DNA of 64,000 bases from Carallia brachiata (GCA_021464245.1 JADCRB010000037.1:946056-1010055), one strand, 5' to 3'. Counted from the first letter of the stretch, positions 24,297 to 40,800 are shown. Numbers and translations: made by a program. Notes: a model not told the origin generated them from the sequence alone.

Positions 24297-26063
24297 AAAG
24301 AGAAAATAAGTATAGCTAGAAAGGAAACTACTTTGTCTCTGATTGTAAACGGAAAAAGACTATTGAGCTAATTGGGTGAGTGAACAAGGCAACTAACTGA
24401 CTGTAATTTATACAGTTAGAAGCTTTGAAGAAAATCCAATTGCTGAAGTTACTTACAGAAGGGGGCAATTTAGTTTTGTGTCCATTTTGATGTTGTCCGT
24501 TTATTCGCCTACCATAAGTCCTGCTTGGCATTGGCAATCACGTCCAATGCTAAAGAAGCAAACAAGATCTCCGGTCATGCACTTGCGAACTTTAGCACAA
24601 ACTAGGTATCAACTGAAGTTATTGGACGAATCGAATGAATGTCCAAGGAGTTATAACGGTAAACTGCAGTAGGAAAACCTCCAAAATTCCGTTATTTCTC
24701 ATATTTTGTTGGTATTCTTGAAAGAAACATCCAACCAAAAAAAAAATACATCATCGAAAAAATAAATAATTACCCAAAAAAAAAAAAGGACTTGATCTTA
24801 ACTTTTTTTTTTAATTTTTTGTTTGCATTTCTGACAGATTTGATTATATGTTAGGTGATTCCCAACTTGGCAATTTTGTATCCAAAAATAATGGCATACA
24901 TATTAAGGTTGAATGTAAACATAAATAGTCTTACGTGTAATAAGTGTAAAGTAAAAAGTGTGACTCCCTAATAAAATTCGTAATTTTTTTTTAATCAAAA
25001 CTCATAAATCCAAATAAAAAAAAAACAATACCCACAAATTATTGATTTTCAATTTTGTTATTATTATTTTTTTTAACTTCAACAACCTAATTCCCTTTGG
25101 TCTGAACGCCCAAATAACGAACCCTCCTCGAACCTTTTCTATGGCAGTATATGAAATGAATTTTCTGCGAAGACAAACAAAGAATTGATTGGCAACCGTC
25201 CTTATATGCATATATCCATCTGAAGGTTTTAGTATAGGAAAGTACGACAATGAATCGCTTCCAGGTTGCATCGATTCTTTGTACCATTCTGAAATGCTTA
25301 ATAATACTTTTAACCTTGATTTAAAAAAGAACTTTTTTTGCAAAGTTCAGGTAAGTGCGGAGAAGAAAAATTCGGCCCAGCTACATTTATTCTAATTGTA
25401 ATTGCAGAGAAGGGAGAATATATAAGACTTAAATAACTTGCTTTTAACTAAACTAAAAAAAAATAATGATATTTATCATGATTTAAAAGGCTATAACCTG
25501 CTTTTAACTAAACTAAAAAAGAATGTATTTATGATCTATTTACTTAGATCAAAACGAAATTGTTGACTAGCATGATAATGAAGCAGAGACCAAAAAACAA
25601 GCAGAAGACCTACGCAACATCCATAACCACCTTTTCTTAAACTCCAATTTCCGACAACCATATCACCGTACCGGGTATAAATCAAAAGGCAACATTCTGC
25701 AATCCCTAGTCGCAATCAAGAACTTAGAATTAATGATTTTTTTCAATTGCTAAGAACACGCTCTACATGAGCACAAACATCACAATCCAACTGTTGACAA
25801 AAATCTATAAAACAATACCACTGCAGCCATTGGAACATTAATGTGAGAGCATAAGTTGAATCCTTGAATCCTATGTAGAATCTCAGTGGTCTTGGATTGT
25901 TCTGAGAAGCATATACCAAAAGTTGCTCAGAAATCATTGATATGGAATAATTAGTTACAACATATCTTAACTTATATAATGAATAATACTGTCAAATTTG
26001 TTTCTTCACTGATAACTGCATTGGTGCCTTTTTTGGTCCAAGATTAAATGGAGCGTTTAAGGT
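24297..26063. other. 5' flank of SAUR copy 4 and spacer
   Basis: 24535-24670 resembles the distal 5' flank of other SAUR units. A 31-bp direct repeat (aacttgcttttaactaaact) lies at about 25434 and 25497. ORFs at 25002-25395 show no conserved motif. No gene is seen. Confidence 0.45.
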
Positions 26064-27786
<1,723 letters not shown>

Positions 27787-28845
27787 CTCTCTCTCTCTCT
27801 CTGGCGATTTTTTTTTTTTTTTTTAAATTTCTGAAGAGGAGAGAGACAACGAGATTTTTCTTCTCCTTCTTGCCCCCTTCTCCTCTTATTATTCTTGTCT
27901 CTCTCTGTCTTTTTTTTTATTTTTTTATTTTTATTTTTAAACAATTAATCGCCACGGTGTCGTTTCTTCATTGAGTTGTGATTCTCATCTCATGTACCTG
28001 TTTAGTTGGAAACGTAAAACGCCGCTGTATCATACTAATTTCAGTAATTTGTTAACGTGTTAGCAGTTAGCGTGTAGGGAAATCATGGGTCTAAATATAC
28101 CGTATTAGTAGGCTATATAGGGAGCAAGTCCTTATAAATCATACACGTAGATAGATTTTTGAAGAAGGTAGAGTCCAACTTGAATATTATTTTAAAATAA
28201 TGTAAAAAATATTAAAATTTGATATTGAAATATTCGATATAAAAACAAAAAGTACTAGAATTTTGACTTTATAGTTATAAATAACAGAATTTCTCTTGTA
28301 TTTCATAATTTAACTTGATATTTCATTTAGTTAATCAAAAACACCATCATAATATTAAAATAGCCTTATATCAATTTTATATTATATAGATAAAATCATA
28401 ATATACAACAGAAAGGAGCAAGAAAAAGAAACGAAAAAGAATTAATTCCCAAGTAAACAAAGAAATACCAAAGAAAATAACAACAATAATAATTGTAATT
28501 CATTTCATTTACAAAAGAATTTATTTGTTCACGGGTAGTTTGAGTTTCCTATTACCAGAGGACCCTCCCTACATGTGCACCTTTCTTTCTCCCCTTTCCT
28601 GTTCCTTTATCTCCATCTACACGCCATAAAGGTCTTGACCTTGAAGCTCCTTCAAATATGGCTACGTTACCCCGCGTTCTTCCATAATATATATACTGGG
28701 GCCAACATTGCTATACATTGAGTCAATCTAAATCTTCTGACACAGTTTCCATGGATCATCTTCTATCATCAGGAGATGAGACTTGGGGCACTAAGTGGAG
28801 TAGGCCGCCACTGCCCTTGCCAACAATAGTAAAAGATAGAAGACT
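27787..28845. other. Intergenic: MDP1 upstream and ULP2 downstream
   Basis: A pyrimidine-rich tract lies at 27787-27940, as often found in plant 5' UTRs, then AT-rich sequence. 28510-28845 is probably the 3' UTR of the ULP2 gene. No independent gene is seen. Confidence 0.5.
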
Positions 28846-31800
28846 TTATCCTAACCGCCGCTCTGCACGGAGTTTGTTTCTTGTGAGTCTTGAACAACAC
28901 AGCTGCAAGGTCCTCCATTGAGGTTGAAGAAGCCGGTCATCAGTTTCTTTTGTATGGTTACACCCATCAAATTCTTTACAAAGTCGTTCATCCTCTAAAC
29001 CTATCTCAGATGATTTCCCAGATCCACACGTAGATGTTCCAGAACTCAAGTTGTCTTCATTGTGTTCCTTCGGCTGCCTACAGTTCTGCTTCCAGGATGT
29101 CTCCGGGCATGTAAAGTCCTTACAGAAATATGAAGTTGTGGGAGACTCAGTTGCCAACCCAGTAGTGTGCCAACAATCTTCTGGGTCTGAGGATGAATTG
29201 GAAACTTGCTCACCATTTCCTTCAGCTTCCTGCTAACAAGCGAACAATAAAAACCAATTACTTCACATAATTCCCAAAATCTGGAAACTCGGGCCATTGT
29301 CATGCTGTATATGATTCACTTTAAGAAAAAGGAAAGGAGTGGAGTATGCTTCAATAGTCACAACAATCAATGATTAATGGCACCAACTGCTTGCTACCGC
29401 TAAGGACAAAAAATTGCTACCTCTATTGGCGACAAAAAACTCTTCCCACGACATGCTGCCGTCCGCCACCTAGCACTATTTCCTTGGTCAAACAACTCTT
29501 TTGAATTCATCCCTGGTTCATTAATCCGTTCCTGTACAACACTCAGATCCTGACAGGCATTTGGTACACTGCATCTCTCCCCCAGAAACTCTCTTCCAGT
29601 TTCTCGCCCGCTTGTACCAAGAAATTGGGGCGAGTGATATAAGTCGGCAGAGTCTAGCGGAGAAGCCTTTTGAGGCTGATCCTCAAAAAGGTCATAAATT
29701 AACTTTTGTATATGGGCCCTTTTCAAAGAAGCCTCTTCAGGTAGAAACCAATTTCTATTAAGCTGATCAAGAATTAAAACATTTGTTAGCTTGCACAAAG
29801 CGGAATTTGGAAAACTATTCATGAAGCATGCATTGCAACAATAGTGTATTGTCCAATATATGCACAATCCAATAACACAGGACGCATTAGTGCTGATACA
29901 TACCACGTGGGTGTCTATCTTCAAAGACAAGTCTTACTCTACTAACAAATTTTACAATTACAAATTATAAAGATTTGTAGAAGTATAGACCCAATAACTT
30001 AGTTGAATCAAAAGAAGCAACACTAAACAGACTTTTGGACACCACATCTTATCTAAAATCTTAAAACTTAAATTATGAGTTTTCTTGCCGCACTTATATG
30101 TTGTTTTACTTTTTTCTCCCTTTTCAATATGAGACTTTATATATCTTATACTTCAATATGTCTCCTCATGCAAAAACCCAACTCACTTGGATTTGACCTA
30201 TCTCATTTGGGTTGGACCCAACTCACTTGGGCTGGAAACATGAACAAACGATTGAAAGCCCAACTCACTTGGGTTGAGCTCAGCTCACCTAAATTGACTC
30301 TAGTTCACCATTAAATTTGAGGGGCAGCGAGATTCGAGCTCTAATACCATGTAAAGATTTGCAGAAGTGTAAACCCAATAATTTAGATGGATCACAAGAG
30401 GAAAAGAAGCAAAAACACTACTGGCCTTTTAGACACTACATCTTACCTGGAACCTTAAAACTTAAGTTATGGGTCTTCTAACTATACTTATATGTTGTTT
30501 TACTTCTTCCTTCCCTTCCAATATGGGACTTTATATCTTATACTTCAACACAAATGTTGAATGCGAGTTCTTAAGCACAAGCTAGAACCATCAAGTCTTA
30601 CTCTACTAACAAAATTCTACATGTACAACTGTCGAATGCGAGTTCTTAAGCACAAGTTCCATTTGATGCTAGAACCATCCTAAGGCTTATATTTCATAAT
30701 TTTCAATCAGAAAAACACACGAAACTTTTAATTCTGCTAAAAGAAGAGACATTTTACTCAAATCCACTTATAGAGGTAATGGCAATGAAGAGCCAGGATT
30801 AACCACACACAGACCAGTGGAATTCCTCCAATTGTCTATTAAATATGTTCAACTGAGATGAATACGGTTAAAATTTTGTACTTGTCACACAAAGATGCCA
30901 AGTGTGGAAGAGCTAAGCTAACAGGAGGAGCCCAAATTAATCTACGATCTAAAAACTATCAAAGCTACGAAAAGGGGAAAGAAAACTGCAGCCTGGACAT
31001 TCAGAATCAAAGCTGCTTTAAAGAAAATAAAATGACTTACAAAGTTTGAGGACTTCGTTATCTTGAAAGGGCTGAAGTCAAGAGGAGCTTCCTCCAGAAA
31101 AAGTTCAACATAGTGAAGCAAGAAAAGTCCACAGTCGAATGAATTTTCCTGCTGTGGCAACTGAAACAAAATGGGTAAGAAAAGTTTAAATCAATTAGCA
31201 TTTGATCAATTTTACAAGGGACAGGCAACATCTTTTGTGAAAATGTAAATCAATAAAAAGTCATAAAGAAGTTTGGCCACGATGAAAAAATCATTGGTTT
31301 CAGGTTCAGTTGCGCCATTAATGCACAAAAGATCAACTAAGAACAGAAACTTTGCACATGGAATGTAAGAAACAACCTATCATAGGAGCTTGTTTACATC
31401 AAACACATGATTCTATCAATTAATTTGTTCATGTGTATAGCAGTGGAGTCCTGACTCAAAAAAATTGCCTTCATTGTGCTATTTTCAGCAATAAAAGCCA
31501 CCAAGAGGGAGGCTGAAAATTATCATTGGCGAGCCCCAAAGTATTTAATCCTACATCTGACCCCAAGCATATGCCTTTATCCCTCAGTCCGAAAGGTGTG
31601 TTTATCATCTTGTTCTGTTGTTTGTACTCCTTCTACCATGCCCACCTGTCCTAGATTGATTTTGGCTACCAAGTTTAGTTTAAATTGGATTCTACGGCCA
31701 CATTGCATTTACTATTGACATCAGAAATTTTTACTTCATTAATCCTCGTGGCTGCTACTCGACACAATTGCATACCCTCAAAATGCAGATCTGCTATCCC

Positions 31801-34800
31801 TCTATTCTATTGCTGAAAAACACATCTTCCAATCGGGTGCCATAAAAAAAAATCTATCATCCTAGATAGATTCAGACCATAAAAATCAAATTTAAAAGGA
31901 TCTCGTTTGTTCTTCCCGCATCACACTCCTATGAAGTTCAGATTAGATCATGTGCTTCATAATGTTAAACTGATTACCATCTGTAGACAAAGAGGAAGAG
32001 TGGACAATAAGGCCCAAAAAATTAATGCCAGAACAATGGGGGAGAGGAAATCATAACCAATTTAGCTGTTGTACCTCCAGCGGGACAAATTGTAAATTGA
32101 AGAACTTTGAAGACACATCCTCTACAGTCTCGCTATGCCTTTCCTTCCATTCTTCGCAGAGATAACTATAATTCCATAACATATAAAAGAAAAGCGTAAG
32201 ACTTGAAAGCAATAACACCATAAAGCATATGGAACAATATATTCAGACAAGAGTGGACGTGTGGATTCCAAGAAGTTGACAAATTTGATATCGAGATGAC
32301 AATTCTTCCCACCATAGCTAGAATTACTTGGGGATTATTTCGTTGAGGCACAATGGCATTCAATCTCAAACTACAAACAGGAAGTTGAGAAGTAAAACTA
32401 TATAGGCACTGAGGCAGTATCACACCTAAAACCTGCTAAGGATTTTGCAGCTAGCACAGAACCTCAAGAATTATAGCAGGGATTCAACATTCATCATCTG
32501 GAAAAGGGCAATCACTCCAACCTAGTTAATAGTTTGAGAGTCTTATTGATATTTTCCGCCTACAGTGCATATCTTCTGTTTTTATATTATGCTGTGTTTC
32601 CTCAAAAGTGCCTTTCGATTATTTGTGCCTTGACACAAGTCACAAGCAAAAAATTTCCATACATTTGAAAAGGTTCATATGAATTAGAAGAAAAAAAGCT
32701 AAATCAGATGGCCAGGATGTTTCAACTCATTTAGATTGACAATAAGTTACTAGACAGTGACTAACAGTTTACCTTTGTACAAGTTTCTTGAGGCCCCTGT
32801 GACTTCCCCTGATAGAATCCATGTGCAAGATGCACGTACTTTATGTGACTCTTCACTTTCATCTCTGCATCATGGTAATCAAAATGCTAAATCCCATCAC
32901 AAGTTCATAATGGAATATTTGTCAAATTTAGGTCCTTGCCTCTGAAATGAGCCACTTCACCCGGATGACAAATAACAATCAAACTCCAGTGAAGACTGCC
33001 ACCAAGATAATTCATATCAGGAAGCAGTAACAAGAGACTTTTCCGCAAGCTCCAGGGAAGATAACATGTATACAAACCTCCTCACCTGTAATTTACAGGA
33101 ATAAAAATGTAATCCTTTTCAAAAAGATTCACTTTCTTTGTCCATTTGTGAACACGTTGAAATGCAGCCCTGCCTTCATAAGCACTTGATGGGTCCTTGT
33201 CAAGATCAGCAAGCTTCCGAAAGAAAAAGCTATTGAAAAAATGGAACCGATTCTGGTACTCTGGTTGAATTTTGTTCTTTAAATATCTGCCAATGGGACA
33301 GAGTAGTACAACGTAGAAGTACAACTCAGATATTGTACATGTTAAAGCCTAAAACAAAATGGCATGTATCAATAAGAACCTGAAGGAAAATGAACTGAAT
33401 CCAGAATAAGAAGAATTCTTAATCATGCTTCAAACAGGAAAGAAAATTGAAAGGAAGGGGAAAAGAAAGGAAAAAAAAAAAAAAAGTCCACCTGTATTTT
33501 GTACAGAAATGTAATTCAAAGACTAAAATCAACCAAAGCCTTCCAAAAATCAAAAGCAACAATGTCCACAATCTTTACTATACATAACTTGGCACCAGGC
33601 TCCAGGAACATATACAATGCTAATCAGTGTTAAGCATTATGTGCATCACTCTGCTCAACATACCAACCACAATTTAACCCAAAATTCTTTTTCCAACCAC
33701 TCCTGTTTCAGAAATATCCCAACTAGCTGCCGGCTTAATTATGCTGCCTACTGCAAAACAGTCATAGAGTTGAAGATTTCTACAATCACCGGAATGGCAA
33801 CCAATATATAAGTGAGAAATCAGACAAAAAACAATTTCACAGGACCTAGAAGAAATGGATTTATAACACCATAATATCTAGATTTTCCAGGCAACAACAC
33901 CAATCAAAACAGCAAGGGTCGTAGAGCGTATTGTAGGAATCACAGAAAAAAGGCTTGATTTTAGCCTGTCTTTGAAGAGCATAGCAAGAACAACACAGTA
34001 ACTACTGGTGAGAAATTTCAACACCAGGGTGTTGGCTGAACAATGAGAATCAGAAAGCAAATAACTTAGACAAGATGGTAGGGCAACAGTCCCGCCTTTT
34101 TCTTACTGATCTACTGTTTCCAATTTTTAGAACTCCTTTGAGCCTAGGTATCAAATTTTAATAGTAATTATTCTTTTAAGCCAATCTATAAAGTGGTCAA
34201 ATTTGAGTGGATGTAGACAACAAATTAATCCAAGTGCTGTTAAAATATATGCTTACAGACCAGATTTTGGCATACCCAGCGAAGCAAATAATCTACATGA
34301 AACAAGTAACAAGTTCTAGCAGAGTGAAACAAAGCCATGAAATACCTTGATTCAAACTTACTTTATATAAAAGTCAATGATGGTGTCATTGATAAATGTC
34401 TTCGGCTGAAGAAGCTCCACATCTCTCTTACTAATTGAAACAGCATCAGGATCTCCTCTTGGATAAATAATTTCTCCAAAATTCTCACTAAGACTGAAAC
34501 AAAAAATCTATATAAATGAAATCTTCAAGAGACAAGAAGAGTGATACTTTTGAGGATTCAAATAAAGAGGAAAAATGATGGCAGCAAGAATAAGAGTCTT
34601 GACACATAAACCATATCTGTTCACTGAGTAAAATCATTTCAAGCCCACCCACATTTTTTATAAGCACACACTTATTGAAAGGACACCAAGGGATGCAACC
34701 TAAGTAGAAAAGGACATAATTTACAAGAAAGAGAATGAACAGAATCCACCATACTTCTTTTTGGGATAAGCAAACCACATTCTCTGCGCACTCAGAATAT

Positions 34801-37800
34801 TAACCACCAAGCCAAAAATTTGGAGCTTTATGCCAAGTTTCCATGAGAAAAGGAGAGACATTTCCTTCTCCCTCATGAAAGGATCTCAATATTGCCTACT
34901 TAAGATGAATCAAAATGAAGCATCCATTTGGCAGATGAATAATAGCAATATTGATGTGTAAACAGACATTATACTTTACAAAGCACACAAAGCCAAAAAT
35001 GTTTATGCATGTGGATGCATGCTACTTTTGGGAGAACACACACACACACAAGCACATGGAAATTCCCACTGAAATATGCAGAAATTCACACACGTCACAT
35101 ACCCATATGAACACCAGGCTCACATTTCGAGGTAAAGGACTTACAAAGGAAGGGATGATTTCGAGATGACCAAGTCATGCCCAAGAAAAGCATTTTCATT
35201 GCATCCCTTGTAAGTACTGCAGCAGGGAGACAAAAACAAATAAAAAAAGAGGATTAGCAAATGGATCACATCAAGAAAAATACTATCAAAGTAAATTAAA
35301 CAAATGCTAGCAGAACAATGTGAAACCAGAGTTGACCACACCTACTATCAGTCTAGTGAAAGAATGAACATGGAGGACACCAAAAGCCACCCGATGACAA
35401 GATCTAGAAATTAAAGATTCCCTTGCATGACAAGCAACAAAAAATGAAACCCTTAAATGTTTAATAGTTGCTTAACCAGCTGGCAACCCCCAGAGAAATT
35501 ATGCATAAATATCACCCCAGATAAAATATCTATAGTTTCCGATCAAACACTCACTCAAAAGAGAGATTCCAGATATCCCTGTATCTGATGTCCAGTGATT
35601 TTATTGCTTCTTGTCCTTCGTACCAACGAGGATCATAAACCGAAAATTTCAACTTGTTGAACACTGCAGGAGCATTGATGACATATGTTCTCTAGTGAGG
35701 AATAACTATGCTTCCAAATTCTTGCAAAGCATCTCTAATCAAACAAAACCAAATTTATCAAAGGAAAAAAAAAAAAAAAAAAAACAAGATAAAGTAAGAA
35801 AGGGGTATGTCAAAAACAGATTTCCTCTCAAGTGCCATATAAGTTCTTCCATCGTATGGATTATTCAAATACACTTTCCCTAGAGTTGCTCAGAAACAGA
35901 AACTTTAATAAAAGAACAGTGTGCCATATAAACAGAATAACATATGTGGAGACAAGCATTTCAATCATCATCGTATCTTTCATGAGAACCAGATACATGG
36001 CTTACCTCACAACAGGGTTTCACATTAGAATATTACAAGCATTGGTATTAGTGATTTGCTTTGCATCGAAGCTACAAACAAGGTGGATCTCCTCCACAGG
36101 GCAATCTGGCTTACCAAAATTTATCTGTGAAAACATTTTTACGCTAAATATTTCTTTGATGGGGGTACAAACCCAGCAAGGAATTGAAAAAAGCATTTCA
36201 AAAAAAACTGGCCGCAGGGTATTGGAAGCTTTGACACAAGGAGCAATCTGAGGGAGGCCAGTAGTGATAATCAACAACTTCGAATGCATTTCCTAACACT
36301 GGGAAGCAGCGACTCCCTTTAAGAAATAATTCAAAAGCACAGTGCACATATTGCTCCTTCCTACAGAGATTAACCCATCAAAATGAACCACACAAAATAG
36401 AACCAACAGTAACCATATAGAATCCACAAACCTGAAATTTTGTTTGCACTTTCAACTCCTTTAGAAACCTCCGATTTAAAATGAATGTTAACAATAGCAG
36501 TCTCAACCTACATGCAGTGATGCAAGATATTAAGTATCTAAACTATCAAATATGTGACGGCAAGATGAAAAGATAGGGAAACTTACCACCCCACACCATT
36601 CTAACTCAATATTAACTATATCACGAACAGGCCACACAGCATTAAATGTCTCCTTATCCCCATTTACAGTTGAACCCTCAACTTCGATGCAACTGCGTGA
36701 GAAGATTAAGCGAGACTGCGTGCAATACAAGTCTCCAAACAAGATAAAATCTGGGAACACAATGACTGCCTTGTTCACAAAGTCCTGCAAATTTAAAAAT
36801 TAAAAAAAATTTGCAGATGTCCATAATTATGACATCTATCAAAAACTAAAGCTGACCAGTTTTCAAGATAATGAAAAAGAGAATTCTTCTAATTAGAGCA
36901 TTTAAAGACATGAATGCTCCAGAGAGTATAAAAACTATCAAGTTGACATCTATCCAATACAACTCATTGCAAAATTTCAATGCAACAAAGATGCAGTTCA
37001 TTAAGAGCAGAGTTAGCTATGTGTTAGTCAGATTGAATATCAAACATTCAATTAAACAGAAAGACAATGGATGGATGCATCTTTTTTCACATAAAACGTT
37101 AATCATCCATAAAACCTTTTGATGTTCTACCTTGCCAGATTGAACAAAATAATAAAAATAATAAAGATTTCTAAGCATTAATATATTGCAACCACTTACG
37201 ATTTCATGTCCAACAGAGCCACGCTCTGCAACATGTTCTTCTGATGAAACTGCAAAAAGCAAAGGAAGATACAGTGTTAAGTAACATGACAAGAATCCCT
37301 TACCACTCTTTCACAATACTCTAAATTATACCCTACTAACTCCCTCCCTTGCATGCCAAGCTACAGATCAACAGGCTGAAATTAGAGAAATGTGCGGTAA
37401 AGGAATTTATCATATGGTAAGGAAGAACCTTCTTTTTCTGCAACAGCAATGGCAGAAGTGGATAAATTTGTTTCGATCTGATCATCGTCATCTGATATCA
37501 CACCAATTTGCTCATTCTGCAACAGATGTTAAATAGACAACTTTCACTGTACATTATTCACATATGTCTTCCACAAAAAGTATATAAAAAACAAGCAAGT
37601 TTTACAAAAGCTGTTGGAATGCTTCCTAAGGTCGAGCTACAAGCCGAATATAGCAATTTGCTCATTCTGCAACAAATGTTAAATGGATAACTTTCACTGT
37701 ACATAATTCACATCTGTCTTCCTCAAATAGTACATAAAAAAAAGCAAGTTTTACAAAAGCTGCTGGAATGCTTCCTAAGGTCAAGCTACAAGCTGAATAT

Positions 37801-40800
37801 ACTAGTTATCATACTCTCAAAGAAAGGGTTTTTTTAACCATCCATAGAAAAAGAATACAATCATTAAAAAAGTACCAAGCCAATTAGGACAGGTATAACA
37901 TACCTCATAAATGGAAGAACTTGACAGCAAAAAGGTGTCCACTACAGAAATTTCATTCTTAACAGCATTTTCTTCCTGAGGAATGCACATGGGACATGTT
38001 ACGCAATATTTATGACAATCTCCTACACCATTAATGTCAATATCTACTGGCAGGTTGTAAATTACCCTGGATGGCATGTTGGTGCCTTCTGCAATTACAG
38101 AGGAAAATACAACAAAGAAAAATAGAAATCTTAAAACAAATTAAGAAAAAATATAAGAAAATTTGAGAAGTAGAGTCCCTTACCATCACTGCAAACATCG
38201 ATTGGTTCATCATCAACATCAACAGGATGATTCCTGCTTCCCTTTTCTAGGGTCCCTGTAGAAACTGAAACTTCATGGGAAAATTAATGGGCGTGCATCT
38301 CTAGAAAGACAAAGCATCAATAAAAGAATGAAGCAACCATATTAAATCCGAGAGTACAAAAACTGATACGGAGAAATGCAGCAAATCAAGCACTAGCTAG
38401 TGTCCCTTACCTACACTGCCAACATCAATTGGATCATCATCAACATTGATAGGATCACTCTCACTTTCCTTTTCTAGAGTCCTGCTAGAAGCTGCAACTA
38501 CATGGGAAAATAAATGGACGAGCAATCATGTGTCTCTAGAAAAAGCAAACCATTGATAACAAAGTACGCAACAATACTGAATCTGAGAGTGAAGACTGAA
38601 AAAGTAAAATGGAAACTTCAACTACTATCCTAAAAGAGGAAGCTTCAGCTTGTGCTACTTTATGCCTAAAGTATAAATCTAAGTCATCTAATTTTGAGGC
38701 TTAGCCGCTGTAAGCTTCTTGACCTATCTCAGCTTCAACACTTTGTTTTCAAGACGGCATCTAAAACAGCAGAACTTTAGGACACTCTTTGTTAATCAAA
38801 GTCCAGCACGAAATAAATATTTAAGATATTAACCAAGCCAACGTGACTTGAAAATTCAAGTTTTTTTTTTTTTTTCTCTCATGTCAGCTAAGTCATCTCA
38901 GAGCATCGCTGGGGTCTATGGAAGGGTCAATATACGTAGCATTACCTATTTTCACAAAGAACTTGTTCCTGCGACTTGATCATGTTAATGTCTCACTCGA
39001 ATAACAAATTAATTTCTAACAGATATAATCAGCCAAATCTAAAGTAGCATAAATCTCTTGGTAAAATAAATTCATTACATTCTAGCAGAGGAAACAAACC
39101 AAAAGAAAGTACAAAAGTTGCATGGGGATCCATAAGCAGTTGCACAGTGCTTTCATTTTATCAGAACTAAAATATCTAATGTGTCTCGAACTAAAATCTT
39201 TGAAATTGGGACATCCAACTTGGAAATTCCAAATATAAATTCCTGGGATGCCTAGGTGCTTGTTGTTGAAGTGTAAGATATAAAAGTCTCATATTGGAAA
39301 TGAAGGAAGAGGCAAAACAACATATAAGTGTGGATAGAAGACTCATAACCTAAACCTTAAGGTTAAGTAAGATGCGGTGTCCAAAAGCCCATTTAGTGTT
39401 ATTTGCTTCTTCCCTCTTGTGATCCATCTAAGTTACTGAGCTTGCGCTTCTGCAAATCTTTATATGATATCAGAACTCGAATCTCGCTGCCCCTCACATT
39501 TATTGGTGAATTAATTGTGAACTTCTAGAGCCCAAGAGAGCCTTGTTTGTTCACACTTCCAGCACAAGCGAGCTAGGCCCAACCCAAGTTACTGAGCTTG
39601 CGCTTCTGCAAATCTTTATATGATATCAGAACTCGAATCTCGCTGCCCCTCACATTTATTGGTGAATTAATTGTGAACTTCTAGAGCCCAAGAGAGCCTT
39701 GTTTGTTCACACTTCCAGCACAAGCGAGCTAGGCCCAACCCAAGTGAGTTGAGCTTTCGCGCGAGGGGGGTGTGCTGAAGTATAAGATATAAAAGCCCCA
39801 TATTAGAAAGGAAGGAAGAGATAAAACAACATATAAGTGTAGTTAAAAGACCCATAACCTAAGATTTAAGGTTTTAGTTAAGATGTGGCATCCAAAAGTC
39901 CATTTAGTGTTACTTGCTTCTTCCCTCTTATGATCCACCTAAATTACTGGACCTACGCTTTTACAAATCTTTACACTTGTGTTATAAGAAATAGCTGTTT
40001 TTTTGTCCAAGATCCAGTGGACTTTCTAGTCAACCACTAAAAATAAAAGAAACTAAAGTAGAGAAAAAGAAAAGATGCCCCTTTAGATTAAATTTCCACT
40101 GACCTTCTTCATCTACATTTTTTCCCCAACAACAAAGGAACAATTCAAGATTCATTATACAAAAAAATTGTCTTATCCAAAATTCATATAACTGAACAAA
40201 ATGCACACATCCACAAATACATGAGCACTTGATTTATAGTAGAACTTTCATTCCACAGTTCAGCATATTTATATGAGGATAAACCTTTGCAGAACAGTAA
40301 GACCATTTCATTGTGTATAGATGGTGGTTATAAGTTCAATTTATAAAAACAATCTTTTTATAAGGGTAGGAGGAAGGTTACACCTAACCCTCTGCAGAAC
40401 TTGCAATGTGGAAATTTTGTGCACAATAATAACGCTCCTTGTAGGCATATACAAGGATACACACTTGTATTTAAAAAGTCTAGCATACTAAAACTTGTTC
40501 CTAAAAAAGTTTTTGGACATAACAAGAACTTTTGTTAATCGAATTAAAATAAGTTATAGATATACGTATAGGATAAAACTTGCTTAATTTTGAGCAAATA
40601 AATTCATGTTTAGAGGGAAAAGCCAAAACTATGGCAAAACCAATAGCCATCAATCCCTTTTGTTCCTTACATTCAGTCACTTGGGTCGTAAGGACTAAGG
40701 TATATAACAGAAGAAAAATGTAAATACATTGTGTATTTTCTGTTCTCTTTTTCAGTCACTGGTCTTTTTTGGGTATGGTCGGGAGGTGTGAACATTAAAA

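Noticed and set aside
36020..36289. Possible extra ULP2 exon
   Set aside because: Exons 8 and 9 (36432-36507 and 35555-35663) join in phase without it, and the translation has no ULP similarity.
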